NCBI RefSeq assembly: GCF_014650555.1
Contig: NZ_BMVE01000019.1
Span: 58,720 to 122,719, forward strand
DNA from: Streptomyces goshikiensis
Lineage (GTDB): Bacteria; Actinomycetota; Actinomycetes; Streptomycetales; Streptomycetaceae
Direction: 5' to 3'
Length of the DNA stretch: 64,000 nt
The position numbers were made by a program, and so were the translations under genes. Below the pieces are notes generated by a model. It had not been told where the DNA came from. It ran no database searches and worked only from the letters and a program-made list of their open reading frames with translations. This document shows positions 51,347-59,141 of the stretch, one piece after another. Every line of letters begins with the position of its first letter. The first letter of the stretch is position 1.

Positions 51347-52078
51347 CTCACTGTTTCTTCAGGCCCCGACCAGTATCACCTTTGGGGTGCTCCATCACCT
51401 TTGCGGCATTCGGTACGAGCCCGTTCTGTCACCCCTCCGGGGCGGACCGTTCTGCGGATTTCTTCGGACATCCATCCGTGCGTCGATCGTGGGGGCGTTC
51501 CGGGCCGCTCTCGGCGCGATCGCGCCCCACCGCCCCGAGGCCCTCCGCGGCGCGGATCGACGGGGACGGCCGGCCGGAGGGAGGGTGGTGACGGAGCGAC
51601 TGCCGGGGCTGCCGGTGTGTTCCCCTTGCACACGCTCCCCATCCGTGCCGGCGCCGCCGGACGCGGCGGCCCCGGTCCCAGTGATCCATCCCGGTCGGAA
51701 CGCCGACGATCCCCCGGCGCCGGCAGGGGACACGGCCGATCCGCGAGGGCCTGCGCGCGCCTGCCGCGCGCCACCGGCGCGCCACGGCGCGGGCCGTCAC
51801 GCCTACCGGCCCGTACGCCTGCCGGGGAGCGTTCGCGTTGCGCAACTGCCGTGCGCGCGCCGTTGCGTGGGGCGAGGGAGGCCCTGAAACTCTGGTTTGT
51901 CGCACGGCGCCCGCCGAGAGGGGGGTGACCCCCAGGCCGCCGATCGTGCACAGCTCTCTCCTTCTTCTTCTCTTTCCCCTTCTTCTCGCTGACGTCTGAC
52001 GTCTGGCTGCTGCCGCTCGCTGCTCGCTGCTCGCCGCCTGTCCGTCTCCGTGTATGTCCCCGCGTCCAGGAGTCTTCG
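51347..52078 (+). promoter_or_regulatory. Long non-coding region upstream of the lanthipeptide locus
   Basis: A 732-base gap between divergent permease and LanKC genes with no convincing gene on either strand. Near the permease: two direct ATCACCTTTG copies (51375-51384 and 51394-51403). Near LanKC: a palindrome GGGGGTGACCCCC (51921-51933), an unbroken 34-base pyrimidine tract (51954-51987), a tandem TGACGTC pair (51990-52003) and three 7-base units GCTCGCT/GCTCGCT/GCTCGCC (52015-52035). It looks like a complex promoter and a long 5' leader. No clear -35/-10 is assigned. Confidence 0.6.
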
Positions 52079-54691
52079 ATGGACAACCAGTACGAGGCCT
52101 ACACCTTCGCCGATCCGCTCTTCTACGAATCCCCGCGACGCTGGGGTGCACAGGAGGAGTTCGAGGCCGCCACCCGCCCCCTGCCGGCAGGCTGGGAACG
52201 CGGCGACCTGGAGATGTGGTCCGTGGTGCGCCCCGCGGGCGTCGTCCTGCCGGACCAGGGATGGAAGATCCACGTGTCCTCGTGCGCGGCGGACGCCGAA
52301 GCCGTGCTGGAGGCGCTCCACGCCTACTGCCTGAGCGAACGCATCACCTTCAAGTTCCTGCGCGGCCTGCCCATCCTCCAAGTACAGAACTCCAAATACG
52401 CCCCGCGCGGCTCCAGCGGCAAGTTCTGTACGGTCTACCCCGTCGACGACGCGGAACTGGAGCGATGTCTCGACGGCCTGGGCACCCTGCTCGCGGGCCG
52501 GCGCGGACCGTACATCCTCAGCGACGCGCGCTGGGAACAAGGCCCCCTCTACCTCCGTTACGGCGGCTTCGTCGAACGCCATTGCCGCGACGCCGCCGGT
52601 GAGCGCGTCCTCGCCCTCGCCGGACCAGACGGCGCTCTGGTGCCGGACGTACGCGGGGCGGGGTTCTCCGTGCCCGACTGGGCGCCGGTGCCCGACTGCA
52701 TCGCTCCCGCCGTCGCGGCCCGCCGCGCCACCCGCGGACCGGACCTGCCGTACACGGTGGAGCGCGTCCTGCACTTCTCCAACGCGGGCGGCGTCTACCT
52801 CGCCCGGCGCGCGGAGGGCGATCCGCCGGTCGTACTGAAGGAGGCGCGGCCCTACGCGGGCCTGGACCAGCGCGGAGTGGACGCCGTCACCCGGCTGCGC
52901 CACGAGCACGAGGTGCTGACCCGGCTGGCGGGCATCCCCGGCGTCCCCGCGCTCCCCGGCGGCGACCCGGCCGTTCCCGGCGAGCAGAGCCTGTTCAGCG
53001 TGTGGGAACACGAGTTCCTCGCGCAGGAACACATCGACGGGCAGTCCCTCAGCCAGTGGCTGACCGGCCACTACCCGTTGATCCACCCCGACCCCGACCC
53101 CCAGACCGTCGCCGAGTACACCCAGGAGGCCCTGGGGCTGGTGGAGCGAATAGAAAGGACGCTGGCCGCCATCCACGCCCGCGGCATAGTCTTCGGGGAC
53201 CTCCATCCCCGCAACCTCATCGTCCGGCCGGACGGCGAGATATGTTTCATCGACTTCGAACTCGCCAGTCCCGCGGACGCCTTCGTCCGGCCGGCCCTCG
53301 GCGCGGCGGGCTTCACCGCACCGGCCGGCTACAGCGGCTCCGACATCGACCACTACGGCCTGTCCGCCATCCGGCTCTGGCTGTTCCTCCCTCTGGTCCA
53401 GCTCACCGCCCTGGATCCGGCCAAGGCGGACGAGCTCGCGGACGTCATCGAGCGCCGCTTCCCAGTGCCCTCCGGCTACACGGAGCCCATCCGCCGGATG
53501 ATCGCCGCCCCGCCCGCCCCCGCCCCGCCCGCCACCCGGACCGCCCGCCCCGGCATCGGCCACGGCCGGGAAGCGGCCCACGCCCTGCTCACCGCCACCC
53601 CGGCCGACTGGCCGCGGCTGCGCGACTCGCTGGCCGAGGGCATCACGGCGATGGCCACCCCGGACCGGACGGACCGTCTCTTCCCCGGGGACGTCGCCCA
53701 GTTCCGGCACGGCGGCCTCGGCATCGCCCACGGAGCGGCCGGCGTGCTCTACGCCCTGCACACCACGGGCGCCGAGGTGCGCGAGGAACACGTCCGCTGG
53801 CTCGTGGACGCCTCCCGCACCCGGATCACCGCCCCCGGCCTGTACTTCGGCGGACACGGCGTGGCCCACGTCCTGGACCTGCTGGGCGAACGCGAGGCGG
53901 CCCTCGCCCTGCTGCGGAGCCTGGAGGCGGTACGGGAGGAGTCCACCGGCCCGTCCCTGGCCACCGGCGCCCCCGGCATCAGCCTGACGCTCCTGCACTT
54001 CGCCTCCGTCACGGGCGAGGCACGGCTGCTGGACGAGGCACTCGCCCTCGCCCAGGGAGCCGCCGACACCCTGGAGAAGAACGGCCGCACCGACGGACGC
54101 CGGCCCGCCGGCCTCCTGGCCGGAGCCTCGGGAGCGGCCCTCGCCCTGATCCGCCTGTACGAGCACACCGGCGACGGCGCCCTGCTGGAGCGCGCCCGCA
54201 CCCTGCTGGAACTCGACCTCGACCGCTGCCTCACCGTCGCGGACGGCACCACCCAGGTCGTCGACGGCCGGCGCGTGCTCCCGTACGTCGAAACCGGCAG
54301 CGCGGGCATCGGCCTCGTCCTGAACGCGCTCCTCGCGCACCTCCCCGACAGCCCGGCGGTGTCGTACGAGCCGAGCATCCGCCGGGCCGCCGAACCGGAG
54401 TTCATCATCCAGCCCGGACTCTTCAACGGGCGCGCCGGCCTGATCGGCTACCTGGCCCTCACCGCGGCCCGCGCGGACGCGCGGCACACCGGGCCCGGGC
54501 ACACCGCGGCCCTCCTGGACCGCCACCGCGCCCTGCTGGCCCTCCACCAGATCACCTACCAGGGGCACCTCGCCTTCCCGGGAGACCAGTTGCTGCGGCT
54601 CTCCGCAGACCTGGCGACCGGCGCCGCCGGGGTACTGCTGGCCCTCGGCACGGCCCTGGGCGGCACCCCCTTCCTGCCCTGGACAGGGTGA
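52079..54691 (+). CDS. Class III lanthionine synthetase LanKC
   Basis: An 870-residue trifunctional enzyme, ATG 52079 behind CCAGGAG. The N-terminal lyase part is residues about 1-210 (with SKYAPRGSSGKF 106-117). The Ser/Thr-kinase-like part is about 225-480, with K254, GDLHPRN (D374, N379) and IDFE (391-394). The C-terminal LanC-like cyclase, about 500-870, lacks the Cys-Cys-His zinc ligands, as expected for class III. It would phosphorylate Ser in the precursor at 54766, eliminate phosphate and form (methyl)lanthionine or labionin rings. Closest in kind to RamC/AmfT. Confidence 0.93.
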   Translation: MDNQYEAYTFADPLFYESPRRWGAQEEFEAATRPLPAGWERGDLEMWSVVRPAGVVLPDQGWKIHVSSCAADAEAVLEALHAYCLSERITFKFLRGLPILQVQNSKYAPRGSSGKFCTVYPVDDAELERCLDGLGTLLAGRRGPYILSDARWEQGPLYLRYGGFVERHCRDAAGERVLALAGPDGALVPDVRGAGFSVPDWAPVPDCIAPAVAARRATRGPDLPYTVERVLHFSNAGGVYLARRAEGDPPVVLKEARPYAGLDQRGVDAVTRLRHEHEVLTRLAGIPGVPALPGGDPAVPGEQSLFSVWEHEFLAQEHIDGQSLSQWLTGHYPLIHPDPDPQTVAEYTQEALGLVERIERTLAAIHARGIVFGDLHPRNLIVRPDGEICFIDFELASPADAFVRPALGAAGFTAPAGYSGSDIDHYGLSAIRLWLFLPLVQLTALDPAKADELADVIERRFPVPSGYTEPIRRMIAAPPAPAPPATRTARPGIGHGREAAHALLTATPADWPRLRDSLAEGITAMATPDRTDRLFPGDVAQFRHGGLGIAHGAAGVLYALHTTGAEVREEHVRWLVDASRTRITAPGLYFGGHGVAHVLDLLGEREAALALLRSLEAVREESTGPSLATGAPGISLTLLHFASVTGEARLLDEALALAQGAADTLEKNGRTDGRRPAGLLAGASGAALALIRLYEHTGDGALLERARTLLELDLDRCLTVADGTTQVVDGRRVLPYVETGSAGIGLVLNALLAHLPDSPAVSYEPSIRRAAEPEFIIQPGLFNGRAGLIGYLALTAARADARHTGPGHTAALLDRHRALLALHQITYQGHLAFPGDQLLRLSADLATGAAGVLLALGTALGGTPFLPWTG

Positions 54692-54718
54692 CAGGCGCTT
54701 CTCGCGCCCCCACATACC

Positions 54719-54735
54719 CCCGGCCGCCGGCCGGG
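54719..54735 (+). terminator. Hairpin between LanKC and the precursor gene
   Basis: CCCGGCC (54719-54725) and GGCCGGG (54729-54735) pair perfectly around a 3-base loop, 30 bases before the precursor start. It may be an RNA processing or stabilising element that lifts precursor mRNA above LanKC mRNA. Confidence 0.4.
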
Positions 54736-54765
54736 TTCTCCACCGCTCACCGAAGGAGATCAGTC

Positions 54766-54903
54766 ATGGCGATCCTCGACCTGCAGACCCTGGAGCTCCC
54801 CGAGACCGAGGCGCACCCGATCGACGACACCCTGGCGAGCACCAGCTCGCTGAGCGTCCTCAACTGCGGCACCAGCACGGTCAGCACGCTCGTCTGCCTC
54901 TGA
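54766..54903 (+). CDS. SapB-like class III lanthipeptide precursor
   Basis: A 45-residue peptide, ATG 54766 behind the strong CGAAGGAG. The leader MAILDLQTLELPETEAHP contains the ILDLQ element that class III kinases recognise (compare FDLQ in RamS). The core has two ring motifs of the SapB type: S27-x2-S30-x3-C34 and S37-x2-S40-x3-C44, ten residues apart, with hydrophobic residues between. The product would be a two-ring, amphiphilic peptide like SapB/AmfS, which lowers surface tension for aerial growth. It lies between its synthetase and exporter. Confidence 0.9.
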   Translation: MAILDLQTLELPETEAHPIDDTLASTSSLSVLNCGTSTVSTLVCL

Positions 54904-54914
54904 CCGCCGCCCCG

Positions 54915-55025
54915 CCGCCCCTGAGGGGGCGGTAGCACCGCCGCACCGCACGAAACCGGCCGGGCCACAGCCGTACCAGGGCCCGGCCGGCCCTCCGGGC
55001 CGGAGCGCACGCCGCTCCGGCCCGG
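54915..55025 (+). terminator. Three tandem hairpins after the precursor gene
   Basis: Hairpin 1: CCGCCCC (54915-54921) with GGGGCGG (54926-54932), 4-base loop. Hairpin 2: CCGGCCGGGCC (54956-54966) with GGCCCGGCCGG (54980-54990). Hairpin 3: CCGGGCCGGAGCG (54995-55007) with CGCTCCGGCCCGG (55013-55025), perfect 13 bp, 5-base loop. Together they should protect or terminate the precursor mRNA and allow only partial read-through into the ABC gene. Confidence 0.75.
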
Positions 55026-55088
55026 GCTCGTGCCACGGGCCACCACCGTTCGCCCCACCGTTCGCCCGCACCAGCAGGAGGGTTCTTC

Positions 55089-56876
55089 GTGGCCGACCAG
55101 ACCGCAGGCACCGTACGTCCGGCACGCGGCCACGACACCAGCCGCACCGCACCGGCCACGGTACGGCTGCGCCACGAACTCGGCGCGGAACCGGGCCGGT
55201 TGTCGGCCGCGATCCTGTTCGCCCTCGTCGCCACCGGGGCCACCCTCGCCCTGCCCCTGTTCGTACAAGAAGTGATCACGGACCTCTCCGGCAGCCGCCC
55301 CCCGCGCGCCCACGTCGTCATGATGTGCGCCGCCGCCGTGGGCGGAGCCGTGACCCAGGCGCTCTCCGGTTTCCTGCTCGCCCGTGTCGGCGAACGCCTG
55401 GCCTGCCGCGTGCGCATCCGCATCATGGAGTACAGCCTGCGCCTGCCCCTGGGGGTGGTGAAGGCCCAGGGCACCGGCGATCTCGCCGCCCGCGTCACCT
55501 CGGACGCGCTCCTGCTGCGCCAAGTCGTCGACATCGCCACCCAGTTGCCCCTGGCCGCGCTGACCGTGGCGGCGACCCTGGCGGTCATGGTGTGGATCGA
55601 CTGGGTGCTCACCCTCGTCACGGTCGGCGCACTGGCCGTGCTGACCGTGCTCATCCTGCTGATCCTGCGGCGGATGAAGGACAACGTCAGCGGACAGCAG
55701 GTCGCCATCGGGCAGATCGCCCAGCGCTTCACCGCGAACCTGGACGCGCTCACCACCATCAAGGCGTACCGGGCCGAGGCCCTGGCGGCCGGAGCCCTCG
55801 CCGCCGACGCGGAGCGGCTGCGGGCCGTGTCCCTGGAAGGCGCCCGGCTCGGCGCGATGATCCCGGCCGTGCTGTCCCTGGGGAACCAGTTCGCGATGAT
55901 CGCGGTGATCCTGACCGGCGGGGCCCGGCTCGCCGCCGGGGACCTGAGCATCGCCGCCTTCACGGCCTTCCTCCTGTACCTCCTCCAGACCATCCCCTAC
56001 GTGAGCACCCTCGCCACCGGCTTCGGCCGGCTGCAAGCCGGCCTGGCCGCCCGGGACCGGTGCAACGAACTGCTGCTGCTGGCACCGGAGACCGACCCGG
56101 CGGGCGCCGCACTGGACCCGCCGACCCCGCTGCCGGACGCACCGTCCGTGATCTTCCGGTCCGTGTCCTACACCCACCCCGGCGCGGACGAAGCCGCCCT
56201 GCGCGGCATCTCCTTCAGCACCGCGCGCACCGGGCTGACCGCGGTCGTGGGCCCCTCCGGCGCGGGGAAGAGCACCACGCTCTCCCTGATCGACCGGTTC
56301 ATCCGGCCCTCGTCCGGCTCCATCACCGTCCTCGGCCACGACACCCGCCACTGGCCCCTGGACGCCCTGCGGGCCCGGATCGCCTACGTGGACCAGGAGT
56401 TCACCCTGCTGGAGGCGACCGCCCGGGAGAACCTCCAGCTCGGCCGGGACGGACGGGCCAGCGACGCCGAACTGGCGGCGGCCCTCGACGCGGTCGGCCT
56501 CGCCGAGGACATCACACGGCTCCCGCAGGGCCTCGACACGCCGCTCGGCCGGGAATCCGACCTCTCCGGCGGGCAGCGCCAGCGGATGGCCCTGGCCCGC
56601 GCCCTGCTCTCGGACGCCGACATCGTCCTCCTCGACGAACCGACCAGCCAGCTCGACGGCCTCAACGAGCAGCGGTTCCGCGCCGTCGTCTCGGACCTGG
56701 CGGCCACCCGGGCGGTCATCGTCGTCGCCCACAGGCTGTCCACGGTGCAGGAGGCCCGCCACGTCATCATGATGAGCGACGGCGCGGTCCTCGACGCGGG
56801 GGACCACCCCACCCTGCTGCGACGCTGCGTCCCCTACCGGGCCCTCGTCGCCAGCCAGTCGGTCGCCGCCCGCTGA
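55089..56876 (+). CDS. ABC exporter (membrane and ATPase domains fused)
   Basis: A 595-residue half-transporter from GTG 55089, CAGGAGG in front. Six membrane spans lie within residues 35-320. The nucleotide-binding domain has Walker A VGPSGAGKSTT, Q-loop YVDQEFTLLEAT, signature LSGGQRQRMALARALLSDADIVLLDEPTS and H-loop VAHRLS. No N-terminal C39 peptidase, so leader removal needs another protease. ram/amf loci usually carry two such genes (RamA and RamB); only one is here, so it should act as a homodimer. Confidence 0.93.
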   Translation: MADQTAGTVRPARGHDTSRTAPATVRLRHELGAEPGRLSAAILFALVATGATLALPLFVQEVITDLSGSRPPRAHVVMMCAAAVGGAVTQALSGFLLARVGERLACRVRIRIMEYSLRLPLGVVKAQGTGDLAARVTSDALLLRQVVDIATQLPLAALTVAATLAVMVWIDWVLTLVTVGALAVLTVLILLILRRMKDNVSGQQVAIGQIAQRFTANLDALTTIKAYRAEALAAGALAADAERLRAVSLEGARLGAMIPAVLSLGNQFAMIAVILTGGARLAAGDLSIAAFTAFLLYLLQTIPYVSTLATGFGRLQAGLAARDRCNELLLLAPETDPAGAALDPPTPLPDAPSVIFRSVSYTHPGADEAALRGISFSTARTGLTAVVGPSGAGKSTTLSLIDRFIRPSSGSITVLGHDTRHWPLDALRARIAYVDQEFTLLEATARENLQLGRDGRASDAELAAALDAVGLAEDITRLPQGLDTPLGRESDLSGGQRQRMALARALLSDADIVLLDEPTSQLDGLNEQRFRAVVSDLAATRAVIVVAHRLSTVQEARHVIMMSDGAVLDAGDHPTLLRRCVPYRALVASQSVAAR

Positions 56877-56886
56877 GCCGAACGGC

Positions 56887-56921
56887 GTACGGGGCCCGCG
56901 GTGCATCCCCGGCGCCCGTAC
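56887..56921 (+). terminator. Hairpin between exporter and oxidoreductase genes
   Basis: GTACGGG (56887-56893) pairs with CCCGTAC (56915-56921). Directly after it CCTCC-GAA-GGAGG (56922-56934) forms a second small stem. Possible partial terminator. Confidence 0.45.
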
Positions 56922-56970
56922 CCTCCGAAGGAGGGGGTGAGACACGACGTCGACCCCTGCGGAGGCCTTC

Positions 56971-58257
56971 ATGAACGGCGCGGACGCGCAGAGCCCGGTG
57001 ATCGTGGTGGGAGCCGGACTCGCCGGGCTGACCTGCGCACTGGACCTGGTCCGGGCGGGGCTGCCGGTGCGGGTCCTGGAGGCGGCCGACGAGGTGGGGG
57101 GCCGGGTGCGCACCGACCGCCGCGACGGCTTCCTGCTGGACCGCGGGTTCCAGGTCTTCAACACCTCCTACCCCCAGGTCAAGCGCCGCATCGAGCTGGC
57201 CCGGCTGAGGCTGAGACCCTTCACGCCCGGCGTCCTGATCCACACGGCGGAGGGAGGCCGGCTCAGGTTCACCGACCCGACCCGGCGCCCCTCGGACGCC
57301 CTCGCGCTCCTGACCGGCAAGCAGGATCGGGGGCCGGGGCCGGGGCCGGGGCAGGGGCAGGGTCCCGGGCCGCTCGCGCTGGCCGCCCTGGGACCGCTGT
57401 GCGCCCTCGACCTCCTCGCCCCGCCCCGGCTCCTCAAGCGGCTGCCCGAGCTCACCACCCGCGAGGAACTCGCCCGCTGGCGGGTGCCCGACCGCGTCGT
57501 GGACGGCTTCCTGCGCCCCTTCCTGGCCGGGGTGTTCCTGGAGGACGACCTGGACACCTCCAGCAGGATGTTCCACCTGACCTGGCGCAGCATGCTGCGC
57601 GGAACCCTCACGCTGCCCGCCGACGGCATGGGCGCGGTGCCCCGGCAGCTCGCCGAGGACCTCCCGCCCGGCTGCGTGGAACGCGCGAGCCCGGTGGCGG
57701 CGCTCTCCGCGGCCGGGGTGACCTTCGCCGACGGCAGCGCGGCCGAGGCCCGCGCGGTGGTCGTCGCCACGGACGCGGCGGCCGCCCGCTCCCTCGTACC
57801 CGGACTGCCGGCCGTGGCGACCCGCACGGTCACCACGTACCACCACGCCGCCACCCGCTCCCCACTGCGCGAGCCGACGCTCCTGCTCGACGCGCGACGG
57901 CGGATCCTGAACACCTGCGTCCTGACGGAGGTCGCGCCGACCTACTCCGCCGACGGCCGCGCGCTGATCTCCACCTCCGTCCTCGGAACGGACGCGCCGG
58001 GACGCGAGGCCGCCCTGCGCGAGGTCCTCGCCGAGCTCTACGCGACCGGCACGCGGGACTGGGAACGCGTGGGCACGACCACGGTCGCCGGGGCGCTGCC
58101 CGCCATGGTCCCGCCGTGGCCGCTGAGCCGGACCGGCCGCACCGCCTCCGGCGTCTACGTGTGCGGCGACCACCGGGCCACCGGCTCCGTACAGGGGGCG
58201 ATGGCTTCGGGGACCCGGACCGCCCGCGAGCTCCTCGCCGACCTCAGGAGGCCATGA
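56971..58257 (+). CDS. FAD-dependent amine oxidase/phytoene desaturase-like oxidoreductase
   Basis: A 428-residue flavoprotein, ATG 56971 with GGAGG before it. FAD site VIVVGAGLAGLTCALDLVRAGLPVRVLEAADEVGGRVRTDR and the C-terminal GVYVCGDHRATGSVQGAMASGTRTA complete the fold. A Gly/Pro/Gln insertion (GPGPGPGQGQGPGP) at about residues 122-135 comes from a tandem DNA repeat at 57331-57370. It is codirectional with the lanthipeptide genes, 94 bases after the exporter, so it could tailor the peptide. Equally it may be an unrelated neighbour. Confidence 0.85.
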   Translation: MNGADAQSPVIVVGAGLAGLTCALDLVRAGLPVRVLEAADEVGGRVRTDRRDGFLLDRGFQVFNTSYPQVKRRIELARLRLRPFTPGVLIHTAEGGRLRFTDPTRRPSDALALLTGKQDRGPGPGPGQGQGPGPLALAALGPLCALDLLAPPRLLKRLPELTTREELARWRVPDRVVDGFLRPFLAGVFLEDDLDTSSRMFHLTWRSMLRGTLTLPADGMGAVPRQLAEDLPPGCVERASPVAALSAAGVTFADGSAAEARAVVVATDAAAARSLVPGLPAVATRTVTTYHHAATRSPLREPTLLLDARRRILNTCVLTEVAPTYSADGRALISTSVLGTDAPGREAALREVLAELYATGTRDWERVGTTTVAGALPAMVPPWPLSRTGRTASGVYVCGDHRATGSVQGAMASGTRTARELLADLRRP

Positions 58258-58281
58258 GGCCGGACGGCCGGACGGCCGGAC
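58258..58281. repeat. Three tandem GGCCGGAC units
   Basis: GGCCGGAC is repeated three times without interruption right after the oxidoreductase stop codon. It is probably slippage-prone and adds to the terminator region. Confidence 0.6.
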
Positions 58282-58283
58282 TT

Positions 58284-58308
58284 CCGGGCCGGACCGCTCC
58301 CGGCCCGG
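58284..58308. terminator. Bidirectional terminator after the oxidoreductase
   Basis: CCGGGCCGG (58284-58292) and CCGGCCCGG (58300-58308) pair perfectly with a 7-base loop, between convergent genes. Confidence 0.7.
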
Positions 58309-58325
58309 CCCCGGCGCCGGGCTGG

Positions 58326-58883
58326 TCAGCGGTTGGACCAGAGCTGGCCGGGCGCCCCCGTGCAGGGCATCTGGCGCACCTCGCGGCGGCTGCCGGACGG
58401 CATGCCCGCGTCCTCCAGGCACAGGCCGGACACACGGTTCTTGACGGTGGCACTGGAGCCGTTCCAGCCGAAGTCCCAGCGCTGGCCCTGGGAGTAGTTG
58501 CAGACCCGCTGGACGATGGTGGCCCCCGCTTCCAGGCCGGACGGTTCCAGGCACAGGTTCGAGACGTGCGCCGGCTTCAGGTCGACCGAGGGGTCACCGA
58601 GGACGGTGTCGCTCCAGAACTCCTGGTGGAGCTCCTCCTTGCAGTTGAACTGCTGGAGCAGGCCGTACTCGTAGCGGGAGGCGCCGCGGATGTCGAGGCA
58701 CTTGCCGGTGGCGACGTTGGCGTACTGGAACCTGTACGCCGTCATGGTGACGGCTCCGGTGGCGGCGGTATCGGGGGATTCGGCGGGCTTCGCCTGGGCG
58801 GGCGCGGCCAGCACGGTGGCGGCCGACAGGACCGCGGCGGCGACGACTGCGGCACGGACGGCGGACGAGCGCGGGGATCGCAT
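58326..58883 (-). CDS. Secreted ricin-type beta-trefoil lectin
   Basis: A 185-residue protein, ATG 58883, with signal peptide 1-31 (VVAAAVLSAATVLAAPAQA). The mature part is one RICIN domain with three subdomains: ATGKCLDIRG...QEFW, SNLCLEPSG...QRWDF and SGLCLEDAG...GQLWSN, showing the CL-D and QxW signatures and paired cysteines. There is no enzyme domain. Likely binds extracellular glycans. Its upstream region has a 20-bp perfect palindrome. Confidence 0.88.
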   Translation of the reverse strand: MRSPRSSAVRAAVVAAAVLSAATVLAAPAQAKPAESPDTAATGAVTMTAYRFQYANVATGKCLDIRGASRYEYGLLQQFNCKEELHQEFWSDTVLGDPSVDLKPAHVSNLCLEPSGLEAGATIVQRVCNYSQGQRWDFGWNGSSATVKNRVSGLCLEDAGMPSGSRREVRQMPCTGAPGQLWSNR

Positions 58884-58917
58884 GGTCGGGTGTTCTCCTC
58901 ACCTGGTGATCGGGCGG

Positions 58918-58937
58918 CCGGACGGCGCGCCGTCCGG
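58918..58937. promoter_or_regulatory. Perfect 20-bp palindrome upstream of the lectin gene
   Basis: CCGGACGGCGCGCCGTCCGG has no spacer and every base pairs. It lies 35 bases upstream of the lectin start on the minus strand, within its promoter or 5' leader. It could be an operator; no regulator can be named, though the ArsR-like gene at 59142 is divergent to it. Confidence 0.5.
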
Positions 58938-59141
58938 GGGACGGGCGGCCGCGGTGTGCGTTCCGGCTTCGGCCGTCAGTCTTCCGGGGCGCCGCGATCG
59001 GGGTCGAAGCCCTTCGACGTCCCTCGAATCCGGACATCCGCACCGCCCGCGCGGTGCCATCCGGCCAGAAGTTCCGCCGCCGGGCCACCGCGTCCCGCCC
59101 GCCGACTAGCGTGCGGCGCGGCCGACCCCGGGAGAACGACG

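Noticed and set aside
51376..52151. Minus-strand frames in the gap before LanKC, considered as a missing regulator
   Set aside because: Arg/Pro-rich translations without HTH motif, ribosome site or coding bias.
51803..54715. A 970-codon open frame on the minus strand
   Set aside because: Complement of the LanKC gene. No recognisable domain and an unnatural amino-acid composition.
57331..57370. Short GC-rich tandem repeat as a regulatory element or CRISPR-like array
   Set aside because: It is in frame inside the oxidoreductase gene and codes for a Gly/Pro/Gln loop. No CRISPR-like repeat-spacer structure exists anywhere in the window.
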